From: UBA7672 sp030824255
GTDB taxonomy: Bacteria > Pseudomonadota > Alphaproteobacteria > Caulobacterales > Hyphomonadaceae
Reading direction: 5' to 3'
Assembly: GCA_942493305.1 (NCBI GenBank)
Contig: OW818686.1
Location: 1,736,001 to 1,800,000, forward strand
DNA length: 64,000 nucleotides
Part shown: in pieces, positions 42,730 through 52,132 of the stretch
Layout of the letters: every line of letters starts with the position of its first letter
How positions within the stretch are numbered: the first letter of the stretch is position 1
The notes under the pieces: generated by a model
Databases searched by the model: none
Told to the model about the DNA's origin: nothing
What the model saw: only the letters and a program-made list of their open reading frames with translations
Made by a program: the position numbers and the translations under genes

Positions 42730-42828
42730 CGCTTCGGCCGTGGCGTAAAGCTTGGCCGGTAGCGGGCTGTCGAGCCTGTCGGCTGTGTCCGTGTTCCTGC
42801 CGGATGGAAGTGAAAGAGCTATCGGGGG

Positions 42829-43632
42829 ATGATCACCGAATTCACTGTCGAGGCCCTGGCGCCTGAGACGACCGCCATCGTTCTCTGCAATGGTCCGTCG
42901 CTTCGCGAGGTCGACCTGCTGGCGCTGCCGCGGGCGGCGACGTTCGGCATGAATGTCGCCTATCGCCACTGGGACAGGATCGGCTGGTATCCCACGCACT
43001 ATTCGTGTCTCGACGAGGTGGTCGGCCTGCATCACGCGCCGGCGGTCGGCGGCATGATTGAGCGAAACGGCGTATCGGCGCCGGGGACGTTCCTGCTGCG
43101 CGACAACGTGATCCGTGAACTGGGCGCGACGGCGCAGCGGGCGAATGTCCTGAACTATGACGAGATCGTGGAGCGCACGTCGGCCCTGGCGCGCCAGCCC
43201 GTGACGACCGGCAGCCACACGCTGATCTGGGCCATGACGCTGGGCTTCAAGGACATCTGCGTGCTGGGCGCGGACTGCAACTATGTCGAGGTGGTTGAGG
43301 GGGCGGAGTTCGTGGCGGACACGGTGCTTCGCATCGCGCACGCGGCCGAGAACCCGAATTACTATTTCGCGGACTACCAGCAGCCGGGCGATCGCTACAA
43401 TCTTCCCAACATCGGCGGGGAGACGCATTTGCGGAGTTGGCGGGTGGCGGCGGCGGTGGCGGCGGAGGTGGAGGCGCGCGTCTACAACCTGTCGCCGGCG
43501 TCACGTTGCGATGCGTTCGACTTTGCCCGCCTTGATGACCTGATTGCCGGCAGGCCCCTGGCCGTGACGGCGCGGGAGACGCGCAAGCTGCGGCCGCGGA
43601 TGCCGGCGAATGCCGGCCGGCGGGCGCCATGA
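42829..43632 (+). CDS. NGPSL protein (DUF115/MptE-like, GT42-like)
   Basis: A 267-residue relative of the protein at 32657. AIVLCNGPSLREVDL lies near residue 20, TFGMNVAYRHW follows, then TTGSHTLIWAMTLGFKDICV with LGADCNY (about 126), and NPNYYFADYQQPGDRYNLPN (about 174). The strong likeness of the last block to the 32657 protein shows duplication within the locus. It overlaps the next gene by four bases (ATGA). A nucleotide-sugar transferase role is inferred. The nearby cytidylyltransferase is compatible with a CMP-sugar donor. Confidence 0.72.
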   Translation: MITEFTVEALAPETTAIVLCNGPSLREVDLLALPRAATFGMNVAYRHWDRIGWYPTHYSCLDEVVGLHHAPAVGGMIERNGVSAPGTFLLRDNVIRELGATAQRANVLNYDEIVERTSALARQPVTTGSHTLIWAMTLGFKDICVLGADCNYVEVVEGAEFVADTVLRIAHAAENPNYYFADYQQPGDRYNLPNIGGETHLRSWRVAAAVAAEVEARVYNLSPASRCDAFDFARLDDLIAGRPLAVTARETRKLRPRMPANAGRRAP

Positions 43633-46600
43633 TCAGCGTCATCGTCTACGGGCGCAACGATTCGCGCGGCTATGGCATGCAGAAGCGCGTGGCCATCAGC
43701 CTCAACACGATCGCTGAAGTCCTCTCCGCCCCGACGAGCGAGATCATCTTCGTCGACTACAACACGCCCAACCATCTGCCGACGCTGCCGGAGCTGATCC
43801 GGGACATGCTGACGGAAAAGGCGCGGATCAGGACGCGCGTGTTGCGCGTGCGGTCGCACGTACATGCGCGGTTCGCCCCCTATTCGCCGCTGCCCGTGCT
43901 TGAGGCGATTGCGCGCAATGTGGCGTTGCGCAGGTCGCGGCCACAGAACCGCTGGATCCTGTCAACCAACACGGACACCATCCTCGTGATGCCGAATGGC
44001 CGCTCGCTATGCGAGATCGCGAACGGCCTGACAGGCGTCCACTACGGTGCGCCGCGCTTCGAACTGCCGGAGCGCCTGTGGGAGGCGCTGGACCGGCTTG
44101 ATCCAGCAGGCACGATGGCGACGGTGAATGACTGGGGCGTGCGCGCGCGACTGAACGAGGTGGTGCGCGGGCAGGGCGCGGTGCAGTTCGACAATCCGGG
44201 CGACTTCCAGCTGGTTCGCCGGTCTGCGCTGTTTGCGATAGACGGCTTCGACGAGGAGGCGCTTCTCGGCTGGCATGTCGACCACAACCTGACGCACCGG
44301 TTGCAGCTCCGCCACGGCCCGGAAGGCGATCTGAGCCGCGAGTTGAAGCTCTATCACTGCAGCCATGCGCGGCAATCGACGGCGACACACGCCCACGATC
44401 GCATCGAGAATGACGTCCAGCGTTTCGTGCATCAGGTGACGGAGCCGGAGATCATCCGGCAGCGCGATGCGTGGGGATGCATCGATGATCATATTGGCGA
44501 AGTGGATCTGCGGCAGGCGACCACGCTGGCGCTGCTGGATGCGATCGAGGACACGATTGCGCCGCTTGGCGATGAGGTGCTGGCCACATCCTACGCCAGC
44601 GTGTCGTTCGACTCGCTGTGGTATGACGCCGGGCATGTAGGCGTTTACCTGCTTGATCTTCTGAGCACGTTCCCCCGACGCGGCACGCTGGGCTATGTTG
44701 GATGCCGGCGCGATCTCGTGAACATCCTTTCCGGCGCGCTGGTCATGCTTGGCTTTACCGAGAAGCTGGCGGTGGCTGAGAGCGTGGCCGAGCGGCTTGG
44801 CGTCGTCGGCGACGATCGCTTCAAGGTCTGGTCAGACAGCAAGCTGACGGAAGACGCGGACGCAGTGGTGTTCGAGTTCGGCCTCATGCGGGACGAGGAG
44901 GGCGGCGCACGCCAGCCGGATGTCCCGGTTGCATGGACCGAGACCGAGACACACGCGCTGGATACCGTCGCGCGGCTTTTCCAGACTGTTGTGAGGGCTG
45001 AGCAGGACAGGCGCCAGGCAAGCGGGGCTGGGCGCATGCTGATCACGCTGAATGCAGTCAACAGCCGCTTCGAGACATTGGTCAACGTGAACCTCTCCGC
45101 GACGCCAAGCCCGTTCACGACGCGGCTTCGGTACGGATTTGTGCTGCCCGATGAAGCGAGCGCGCTCGCGGCAACGCAGGCTGCAGCGCCGACCGCCGTG
45201 CAACGCTTTGAAGCGCGGTCCTGGCTGACGGCCCTGCTGGAGGGCGGTCTCGACACATCATCCACTCGGCTTGTGCTTGCAGCGCAGGCGCCGGCGATCC
45301 GGGCGATGATGGCGGCTGGCGCGCTGCCGCTTCCGCCGGGTGTAACAGAGGAAGCCGTGCTGGCGCGGCTCGCCGATGTCGAAGCCCCGGTTGAGGGGCA
45401 TGAAACCCTGAGACAGGCAGAGCCCGGACAGGGGCAAGACGATGCGGCCCTGTCGCGCGGGGCGCGCCGTGGTGATTTCGAAACGCCCGAATGGCTGGCT
45501 GCTGCGCGCAGGGTGACGCCTGGAATTCCTGCCGGCCGGTTGCGCCGCGATGTGTGGATGTGGGAGCGGGCGCAGATCGTGCGCGGGCTGATGGCCCTGC
45601 TGGGCGGCGATCGCCGCAAGCGCGCGCTGTTCGTGGCGGAACATCCTGACGATGTGGCGCCGGCGCTGGCCGACCTGTTCTCGCAGCTGGACCTGATCGA
45701 TGTGCGCAGTCTTGGCGGTGTCGAGGCGCCGGTGCTCGACCGTGTGAAGGCGTTCACGAACGGTCCGCATCTGTTCGGCGGGCGGATGACGGTGGTGACG
45801 CCGGAGGATGTGCGGCCGGGGGCGTACGATGCGATCATCCTGCCTCACAACGCGGCATTCCGGCATGGCGTATGCGGGCTCGGGCCCCTGATCGGACGGC
45901 TTCGTCATGCACTGGCCGTGGATGGGGTCATGGCCGCAGGAGGGGAGATCGCTTCAACCGGCGTGCGCCGGGGCGAGCGTCCTGACTGGAGCATGGCCGG
46001 CCGAGACGGTTTTGCGCGCGTGCTTGCGGAGAACGCGGGGCTTCTGCTGGTATCCGACGACTTCACCGGCATTCAGCGGGAGGACGCGGCGCTGATCGGC
46101 AGCCAGGCTGATGCGGACGCCGGGCTGCCCGTGCTGGGCGTGCGCCGGTCCGGCGAGGTGTTCTGGCCGGCGACATGGTTCTTCCGGGCCATGCCGTATG
46201 CGCTGGTGTCCTCCGATATCGACACGGTGCTGTCCGACTCCATCCTCGGAAGTCAGATCGACACCGTAACGATTTCGGACAAGTCCAGGCTTGAGGCGGG
46301 CGTAGTGCTGTCGCCGTCCGGGCTGGGCGAGGGGCATGTATTCTTTGGCCCCTATCTCCGCCTGCCTGCCGGCAATTATCTGGCGAGCATTGAAGTGACG
46401 CCGACCGCGCCGGAGTCGCCGCCAGGTGTTGCGAGGCTGGTTGCCGAGGCGGCTCTGGGGGCCGAGATCGTTGTGCAGCAGACGCTTGAGATCGATTCGG
46501 TCGAATGGGATCGCCCGGCCTTGTTCGAGCTTGCGTTTGAAGTGCCCCAGGCCTGGTCAGTCCGTGGCGAGGCGCGGCCCTGCGAAATTCGCCTCTGGAG

Positions 46601-46673
46601 CAATGGGGCGGTGGCGTTCGAAGTGCGCGTCATTACGCTCGACAGACATGCGGATGCGCCGACCGCGTTCTGA
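43629..46673 (+). CDS. Large multi-domain glycosyltransferase-like protein
   Basis: A 1014-residue protein. The first ~265 residues are a GT-A-like domain: ISVIVYGRNDSRGYGMQKRV, IIFVDYNTPNHLPTLPELI and WILSTNTDTILV (near 114, DxD-like). Two Rossmann-like stretches follow (GYVGCRRDLVNILSG near 354; ALFVAEHPDDVAPALADLF near 665, with YDAIILPHNA). The last ~100 residues (LRLPAGNYLASIEVTP, then CEIRLWSNGAVAFEVRVI) are a beta-sandwich typical of polysaccharide-binding tails of glycosyltransferases. No membrane helix is visible. Coupling to the NGPSL gene suggests joint action. Substrates are unknown. Confidence 0.65.
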   Translation: MISVIVYGRNDSRGYGMQKRVAISLNTIAEVLSAPTSEIIFVDYNTPNHLPTLPELIRDMLTEKARIRTRVLRVRSHVHARFAPYSPLPVLEAIARNVALRRSRPQNRWILSTNTDTILVMPNGRSLCEIANGLTGVHYGAPRFELPERLWEALDRLDPAGTMATVNDWGVRARLNEVVRGQGAVQFDNPGDFQLVRRSALFAIDGFDEEALLGWHVDHNLTHRLQLRHGPEGDLSRELKLYHCSHARQSTATHAHDRIENDVQRFVHQVTEPEIIRQRDAWGCIDDHIGEVDLRQATTLALLDAIEDTIAPLGDEVLATSYASVSFDSLWYDAGHVGVYLLDLLSTFPRRGTLGYVGCRRDLVNILSGALVMLGFTEKLAVAESVAERLGVVGDDRFKVWSDSKLTEDADAVVFEFGLMRDEEGGARQPDVPVAWTETETHALDTVARLFQTVVRAEQDRRQASGAGRMLITLNAVNSRFETLVNVNLSATPSPFTTRLRYGFVLPDEASALAATQAAAPTAVQRFEARSWLTALLEGGLDTSSTRLVLAAQAPAIRAMMAAGALPLPPGVTEEAVLARLADVEAPVEGHETLRQAEPGQGQDDAALSRGARRGDFETPEWLAAARRVTPGIPAGRLRRDVWMWERAQIVRGLMALLGGDRRKRALFVAEHPDDVAPALADLFSQLDLIDVRSLGGVEAPVLDRVKAFTNGPHLFGGRMTVVTPEDVRPGAYDAIILPHNAAFRHGVCGLGPLIGRLRHALAVDGVMAAGGEIASTGVRRGERPDWSMAGRDGFARVLAENAGLLLVSDDFTGIQREDAALIGSQADADAGLPVLGVRRSGEVFWPATWFFRAMPYALVSSDIDTVLSDSILGSQIDTVTISDKSRLEAGVVLSPSGLGEGHVFFGPYLRLPAGNYLASIEVTPTAPESPPGVARLVAEAALGAEIVVQQTLEIDSVEWDRPALFELAFEVPQAWSVRGEARPCEIRLWSNGAVAFEVRVITLDRHADAPTAF

Positions 46674-46752
46674 TCTGAGCATGCGTTAACACCCTAAGCT
46701 GTTGCGTTTACTGACAAAAACTGCGCCCGCCCCAGGGTGGCTTCCCGTTCAT

Positions 46753-46780
46753 TTGGCAAATGCTGCAAAAGCGGCATAAC
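46753..46780 (+). promoter_or_regulatory. Candidate promoter for the ABC exporter genes
   Basis: TTGGCA (46753-46758; five of six matches to the -35 consensus) and CATAAC (46775-46780; four of six to the -10) are spaced by 16 bases in the 223-bp gap before the ATPase gene. No other boxes stand out in that gap. Confidence 0.35.
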
Positions 46781-46896
46781 GGGTTGGCGTTGTTAGGGTG
46801 AATTGCGTAGGAACTGTATATTCATCTGGACGGGGAAGGTCGGGATGATGTTGCGTCAAGCTGGCGGGATAAGCCGGCAGTTAGGGGAAGTATCGC

Positions 46897-47766
46897 GTGA
46901 GTGCCTCTAGCCAGCATGCCAGCCTGCGGGTCGTTGCGACGGACGCCGCGGCTGAGGGAGCCTCTGACCCATCACGCGCGAGGGGGCCCGGTGGCGGCTC
47001 CGTCACCGCCCGGCGCGCGCCCCTGGCCATCCAGGTCAAGGATTGCGTCCTGCAATATCCGATCGGGTTTGACCGCAGCAGCGTGAAGTCTGCCGTCATG
47101 TCGATGTTCGGCAAGCGCAAGAAGGCCGTGACATCGCAGTATGTGGATGCGTTGCGTGGCCTGAACATGGAAATCCAGCAGGGCGAACGTGTCGCCCTGA
47201 TCGGTCACAACGGGTCTGGCAAATCCACACTCCTGCGCGCGATGGCGGGCGTCTATCCGCTCGCCGGCGGCAGCATCAGGGTTTCCGGCCGCATCGGCAC
47301 GCTGCTCGATCTGGGCGTGGGCTTCGAGCAGGAAGCCACAGGGCGCGAGAACATCTACAATCGCGGCATGGCCATGGGCTATTCGCGCAAGGTGCTGGCT
47401 CGTCACGAACAGGAAATCGTGGATTTCTGCGGCCTGGGCGATTTCATCGACCTGCCTGTGCGCACCTATTCGGCGGGCATGCATGTGCGCCTGACCTTCG
47501 CGATCTCGACGCAGTTCTCTCCGGAAGTCCTGTTGGTCGACGAGGTGTTCGGCGCAGGCGACGCATCCTTCCAGGCGCGGGCCTCGGAGCGGATGATGAA
47601 CATCGTCAACAATGCCGGCATCTTCGTGATCGCCACGCATGATGTGGCGCTGGTGGAGCGGGTCTGCACGCGGCTTGTCTGGCTTGAGGCGGGACGCATC
47701 GTCTCCGATGGGCCGGTCGAGACGGTGCTTCCTGAGTATCTCGCGCGCATCGGCCAGTTCAGCTAG
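46897..47766 (+). CDS. wzt: Polysaccharide ABC exporter ATP-binding protein (Wzt/KpsT-type)
   Basis: A 289-residue ATPase with a GTG start preceded by AGGGGAAG. Walker A GHNGSGKST is at about residue 103, the modified signature YSAGMHVRLTFAIS near 191, Walker B VLLVDEVFGAGD near 210-222, and the H-loop ATHD after it. This signature is typical of ABC-2 polysaccharide exporters. The first 40 residues are a low-complexity extension. There is no C-terminal carbohydrate-binding domain, unlike Wzt of E. coli O8/O9a, so chain recognition would need another protein. It pairs with the permease 41 bases downstream. Confidence 0.9.
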   Translation: MSASSQHASLRVVATDAAAEGASDPSRARGPGGGSVTARRAPLAIQVKDCVLQYPIGFDRSSVKSAVMSMFGKRKKAVTSQYVDALRGLNMEIQQGERVALIGHNGSGKSTLLRAMAGVYPLAGGSIRVSGRIGTLLDLGVGFEQEATGRENIYNRGMAMGYSRKVLARHEQEIVDFCGLGDFIDLPVRTYSAGMHVRLTFAISTQFSPEVLLVDEVFGAGDASFQARASERMMNIVNNAGIFVIATHDVALVERVCTRLVWLEAGRIVSDGPVETVLPEYLARIGQFS

Positions 47767-47807
47767 CCGCGCGCGTCTCGTGTGTTTGTACGTACAAGGG
47801 TTGCGTC

Positions 47808-48635
47808 ATGTCCTTCGTGAACGTCCAGGATCGCAAGCTCCCTTTCATTTTCCGCTATCTTGCTGACCTGCTGGCTTACCGGCACCTGTGCTGGAGCCTT
47901 GTGCAGGGCGATCTCAAGTCGCGCTTCCGCCGCACCAAGCTTGGCTATCTCTGGGCGCTTCTGCAGCCGCTGGCGTTCGCGCTGATGATCGCGTTCGTCT
48001 GGGGCAACATCCACAAGTCGCTGTCGTTCTGGGAGTTCGCGCTCTACGTCCTCGCCGGGTCGGTCATGTTCGAGGCGTTCTCCGCCTTCGTTCAGGGCGG
48101 CCAGGACTCGCTCTCTTCGGCGGGCGGCTATCTGCGGCAGGCCCGCATACCGCTGTTCATCTTCCAGCTGAGAACTGTCCTGACTGCCACGCTTTTCTTC
48201 CTGATCGAATCCGTCGCCGTCGTCATGTTCGGGGTGGCCACTGGAGAGTTTCCGGCGCCGGGCCTGCATCTTCTGCTTCTTCCTGCCTATCTCGGCGTGC
48301 TGATCGTGTTCGGCTCGGCGGTGGTGATCGTCGTGTCTGTCGCCGGCACGCAGTTCCGTGACCTTCGGCACATTCTGGGCCTTGTCATGCGGGCGCTGTT
48401 CCTTGTCTCGCCCGTGATGATGCCGCGCGAAATCTTCAACGAACCCCAGCTGAAGTTCATGGAGTTCGCAAATCCCCTCGTTCCGCTGCTCGACATGTAT
48501 CGTGATCCGATGATCTACGGCCGCATGTGGGATCCGCAGGACGTGATCGTGATCGCGATCTGGACAGCGGCGTTGTGGATGCTGGCGATGATCGCCGCAG
48601 CCTCGGCAGGACGGAAGCTGGTTTTCGCGCTTTGA
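47808..48635 (+). CDS. wzm: Polysaccharide ABC exporter permease (Wzm/KpsM-type)
   Basis: A 275-residue ABC-2-type permease with about six membrane helices. FRRTKLGYLWALLQPL near the N-terminus is the conserved coupling-helix/amphipathic segment, and SPVMMPREIFNEP near 200 is typical of O-antigen exporters. It moves the undecaprenyl-linked polysaccharide across the inner membrane with the ATPase. No Wzx or Wzy is seen, so an ABC-dependent assembly route is favoured. Confidence 0.9.
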   Translation: MSFVNVQDRKLPFIFRYLADLLAYRHLCWSLVQGDLKSRFRRTKLGYLWALLQPLAFALMIAFVWGNIHKSLSFWEFALYVLAGSVMFEAFSAFVQGGQDSLSSAGGYLRQARIPLFIFQLRTVLTATLFFLIESVAVVMFGVATGEFPAPGLHLLLLPAYLGVLIVFGSAVVIVVSVAGTQFRDLRHILGLVMRALFLVSPVMMPREIFNEPQLKFMEFANPLVPLLDMYRDPMIYGRMWDPQDVIVIAIWTAALWMLAMIAAASAGRKLVFAL

Positions 48636-48720
48636 TGGGCTGGTCCCTGCGCGGCCGTCTGGATAGCGCTGGACGCCGCCATATCTGTGCTATGACCGGG
48701 GCCCTGAAGGAGTCGCGTGC

Positions 48721-50106
48721 ATGAAGGTAACCCCCGCTTTTCCCGACCGTTCGGTCTGCATGATCGGAATGGGATATGTGGGTCTGACCCTGGCCGTCGC
48801 GATGGCCGAGGTTGGCTATCGCGTGCATGGCGTTGAGATCAATCAGGACACGGTCGATACCATCCGGTCTGGCCGGGCGCCTTTCAAGGAAACAGGGCTC
48901 GACCAGAAGGTGGCGCTGCAGGTGGCGACCGGGGCGATGACCGCCTCGCAGGAATGGCCCGCACCGGGCGTTTGCAGCGTTTACATCGTGACGGTCGGCA
49001 CGCCGCTGACGCAGGGCGGCAAGGTCACCAATCTCGATTCAATCAAGGCCGTGACGCGCCGGCTGGTGCAGAATCTCCGGCCGGGCAACATGGTGATCCT
49101 GCGGTCCACCGTGCGCGTGGGCGTCAGCCGGTCGATCGTCAAGACGGCGCTGGACGAGACCGGGCTGCCCTATGATCTCGCCTTCTGTCCGGAACGGACG
49201 CTGGAGGGCAAGGCGCTGCAGGAGCTGCGGACGCTGCCGCAGATCGTCGGCGGCGCGAACCATGCCTCGTCCGTGCGCGCGGCGCAGCTGTTCAACTATC
49301 TCACGCCCACGACGATCCGCGTCAGCGATCTCGAGACGGCGGAGATGATCAAGCTGATCAACAACACGCAGCGCGATCTCATGTTCGCGTTCGCCAATGA
49401 AGTCGCGGAAATCTGCGATCTCATCGGCGTATCGGCGCCGGAAGTGATCGAAGCGGGCAATGTCGGCTATCCGCGGGGCGGGATGCCGATGCCGGGACCG
49501 GTGGGCGGGCCGTGCCTGGAGAAAGACCCCTACATCCTTGTCGAGGGCGTGCCGCAAAGCGATGGCGATATCCGGCTCTCCATGCTGGGGCGGCAGGTGA
49601 ACGAGTCGCTGCCGGCGCGCACCGCCGATATCGTGGCGGACGAAGTGACCTCCCGCATTCCGCGCGACAAGGTGGCCAAGGGCGTCATCATGGGCGTGGC
49701 CTTCAAGGGGCGGCCCGAGACTTCGGATCTTCGCGGCACGCTGGCGATACCGCTCATCGCCGCGCTCAAGGCGCAGTTTCCGGGCATGCAGCTGGTGGCC
49801 TACGATCCCGCCGTCTCGGCCGAAGATATCGCCGGACTTGGCGTGACGCCGTGTCCCTCCGCGGAGGAAGCGTTCCGCAATGCGGATTTTGTCGTCTACC
49901 AGAACAACAATCCGGCGTTCTCGCGCCTCAGCCTGGCGGACCTTTCGCGACTGATGCGCCAGGACGGCGTGATCTACGACATGTGGAACCAGTATCTCGA
50001 CGAGCGCTCGCAGGTTCGCTCTGACATCGCCTATCTCGGCATTGGAACGCGCCTGTTTGCGGACCAGCGCTCGGCCGCGGCGCGCAGCGCTGCGAATGAT
50101 GGCTGA
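48721..50106 (+). CDS. UDP-sugar 6-dehydrogenase (WecC/UGD-like)
   Basis: A 461-residue NAD-dependent dehydrogenase. MIGMGYVGLTLAVAMAE binds NAD, TVGTPLTQGGKV and ILRSTVRVG are conserved, and GGPCLEKD carries the catalytic cysteine (about C265). FKGRPETSDLRGT is the C-terminal domain signature. It oxidises a UDP-hexose C6 to the uronate, probably UDP-ManNAcA, UDP-GlcNAcA or UDP-GlcA. The sequence is closer to the WecC/VipA group than to plain UGD (judgement from motifs). AGGAG lies 8-12 bases before the ATG. The epimerase gene follows by 15 bases. Confidence 0.85.
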   Translation: MKVTPAFPDRSVCMIGMGYVGLTLAVAMAEVGYRVHGVEINQDTVDTIRSGRAPFKETGLDQKVALQVATGAMTASQEWPAPGVCSVYIVTVGTPLTQGGKVTNLDSIKAVTRRLVQNLRPGNMVILRSTVRVGVSRSIVKTALDETGLPYDLAFCPERTLEGKALQELRTLPQIVGGANHASSVRAAQLFNYLTPTTIRVSDLETAEMIKLINNTQRDLMFAFANEVAEICDLIGVSAPEVIEAGNVGYPRGGMPMPGPVGGPCLEKDPYILVEGVPQSDGDIRLSMLGRQVNESLPARTADIVADEVTSRIPRDKVAKGVIMGVAFKGRPETSDLRGTLAIPLIAALKAQFPGMQLVAYDPAVSAEDIAGLGVTPCPSAEEAFRNADFVVYQNNNPAFSRLSLADLSRLMRQDGVIYDMWNQYLDERSQVRSDIAYLGIGTRLFADQRSAAARSAANDG

Positions 50107-50121
50107 GGCGGGCAGGGGATC

Positions 50122-51120
50122 GTGACCAGGATACTCGTTACAGGCGCCGCCGGTTTTCTCGGCTTCTACATCGCGCGCCAGCTCGCCGCCGATCCGGCAA
50201 ATTCCGTTGTCTGTGTCGACAGCTTCGTCCGCGGCCGGCGCGATGTGCTCTATCGCGATCTGACGGCGCGGCCGAATGTCAGCCATGTGACGGCTGATCT
50301 CTGCGACCCCAACGCGGTTGCGGCCCTGCCGGATGACATCGACGTCGTCTTTCACATGGCGGCGCTGAACGGCACGCAGAATTTCTACGAGCGGCCGTTC
50401 GAGGTTGTGCGGTGCTGCACGCTGCCGACGATGAATCTGATCGAGAAATATGGCCCCCAGCAGCGCCTGAAGCGTTGGCTCTATGCCGGCACATCGGAAG
50501 CGTATGCATCGACCGTGACGCGCTTCGGCTGGGAAGTGCCGACGGGCGAGGACGCGCCGCTGAGCTTCGATGACATTTTCAACGCCCGCTGGTCCTATGG
50601 CGCATCCAAGGCGCATGGCGAGATCGCGACCGTGAATGGCTGCCGGCATTTCGGCATACCGTTCACGATCGCTCGGTTTCACAACGCCTATGGGCCGCGC
50701 ATGGGCGACAAGCATGTGATCCCTGATTTTCTGGCGCGCGCGCGTGATGGGGTCTACGAACTCTACGGTCACGAAGACACGCGGTCTTTCATCTATGCCG
50801 AGGATGCCGCGCGCGCGACCATTCTGCTTGCGAATGCCGACGTGGCCGCAGGGCAGGTCGTGAATGTCGGATCAGAAGACGAGATGACGATCCGCGACCT
50901 TGGCCATGCCATCATGAAGGCAGCGGAATTGAGTGGCGAGATCGCGCTTCATCCATCTCCAAAGGGCAGTGTGAAGCGCCGCGCGCCGAAGATCGCGCGC
51001 CTGAAGGAACTGACAGGGTATGCGCCGGACTGGACGCTGCAGGCAGGCCTCAAGGCCACGGCAGAGTATTACCTGAGCGATGCGGCGGTGGCTTACGATC
51101 TGGCGCCGTCGCAGGATTAG
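50122..51120 (+). CDS. NAD-dependent nucleotide-sugar epimerase/dehydratase
   Basis: A 332-residue extended SDR with a GTG start. ILVTGAAGFLGFYIARQL binds NAD, VVFHMAALNGTQNFYERPF the sugar nucleotide, YAGTSEAYAS carries the catalytic Ser/Thr, and SYGASKAHGE the catalytic Tyr/Lys. HNAYGPRMGDKHVIPDF resembles UDP-uronate decarboxylase or 4-epimerase subfamilies. It probably acts on the product of the preceding dehydrogenase. It is convergent with the methyltransferase gene, with nine bases between the stops. Confidence 0.8.
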   Translation: MTRILVTGAAGFLGFYIARQLAADPANSVVCVDSFVRGRRDVLYRDLTARPNVSHVTADLCDPNAVAALPDDIDVVFHMAALNGTQNFYERPFEVVRCCTLPTMNLIEKYGPQQRLKRWLYAGTSEAYASTVTRFGWEVPTGEDAPLSFDDIFNARWSYGASKAHGEIATVNGCRHFGIPFTIARFHNAYGPRMGDKHVIPDFLARARDGVYELYGHEDTRSFIYAEDAARATILLANADVAAGQVVNVGSEDEMTIRDLGHAIMKAAELSGEIALHPSPKGSVKRRAPKIARLKELTGYAPDWTLQAGLKATAEYYLSDAAVAYDLAPSQD

Positions 51121-51129
51121 CCCGCGCGA

Positions 51130-52107
51130 CTATGGCCCGCGCTGGACGATGATGCCAAAGCTGGTCGACGCAAAGCCAGCCAGATCGAGCCTCAGATGGG
51201 GGTCGCTCTGATACGGCGGGAGATCGACATGATTGTCGATCGGATGCGCGCCCGGATAGAAGCAGATCGGCGAGACGGAGTGGCCCATGGCCCGCAGTTC
51301 GGTTGCAAGCCGGCGGAAGTCCTGCTTGCGGAACAGGCTGAGGTGCGGGCTCTCGAATGTCACGTCATCCGAGGACAGGTTGAGTTCGGTGGTGTGAACC
51401 GAAATGCCGCCGGGTTTCAGCGTGCGCATCGACTCGTGGATGAAGGCCAGCCCGTGCTCGATCGACCCGAGATGCTCGTAGCAGCATGAGCTCCAGCAGA
51501 AATCGAAGTCTCTCAGATCTGCGTCGATGGCGTTCATATCGACAGGACGGAAGCTGACGCGCCGGGAGAAGTCCTCGGCGGACGAGATTCCCTTTTGCCG
51601 GAGCTGATCGAGGCTTGAGCTGTGTTGATTTGAGATGGTCCATCCGCCGGCGACGGCGGTTTCCTGCGCCTGATCGGTTGCAACAATGGTGACGCCGAGC
51701 GACGCGAACAGGTCGGCCAAAGGCTCTGTGCCAACGCCGAAGCCAAGGCCGCGCTTGCCATGCGTCAACAGTCCGCGTTCATGCAGAACGGCGCAGATGT
51801 AGACCCATTCCCACTGCTTGCGGTGAAGGCGCGGCGCGTATTCCTTCAGTTGATCGCACCAGTAGCGGTATCGGGGCGACAGGAAGTGATCGAGACGGCA
51901 AGCCTCGCTGGCGAAGCTGTAGATGGATGCAATCGGCTCAACGTCAAAAACCGTCGGGTCCGTAAGCATGCCCGGCTGCATCGGCATGTCGAACGACGGA
52001 AAGCCCTCGATGATGGTCGTGATCTCAGGCAGCGCGTCTGCCTGGGGAGGCGCCGCAGCTTGCGTGGCCTCGGAGGATGATTGCTGTTTCTTGTCGCGAC
52101 GGAACAA
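51130..52107 (-). CDS. SAM-dependent methyltransferase-like protein (paralogue of 55428)
   Basis: A 325-residue protein starting at a TTG. RGLGFGVGTEPLADLFASLG (near 119) is the SAM-binding loop, FDFCWSSCCYEHLGSIEHG and LKPGGISVHTTELNL are class I methyltransferase motifs IV-VI. It ends with VDLPPYQSDPHLRLDLAGF and SFGIIVQRG. All these blocks align with the protein at 55428, showing duplication. It is the last gene of a minus-strand set of two methyltransferases and two GT4 enzymes. Sugar or lipid-sugar methylation is inferred. Confidence 0.7.
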   Translation of the reverse strand: MFRRDKKQQSSSEATQAAAPPQADALPEITTIIEGFPSFDMPMQPGMLTDPTVFDVEPIASIYSFASEACRLDHFLSPRYRYWCDQLKEYAPRLHRKQWEWVYICAVLHERGLLTHGKRGLGFGVGTEPLADLFASLGVTIVATDQAQETAVAGGWTISNQHSSSLDQLRQKGISSAEDFSRRVSFRPVDMNAIDADLRDFDFCWSSCCYEHLGSIEHGLAFIHESMRTLKPGGISVHTTELNLSSDDVTFESPHLSLFRKQDFRRLATELRAMGHSVSPICFYPGAHPIDNHVDLPPYQSDPHLRLDLAGFASTSFGIIVQRGP

Positions 52108-52132
52108 TGCTGATTACTCGCCTGTGGGCCGA

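Noticed and set aside
48721..50106. Naming the dehydrogenase wecC or ugd
   Set aside because: The catalytic motifs are shared by several UDP-sugar dehydrogenases and the substrate cannot be fixed from sequence alone.
49039..50772. A 577-codon minus-strand open frame across the UDP-sugar dehydrogenase and epimerase genes
   Set aside because: It spans two well-supported plus-strand genes and encodes His/Arg-rich sequence with no family pattern.
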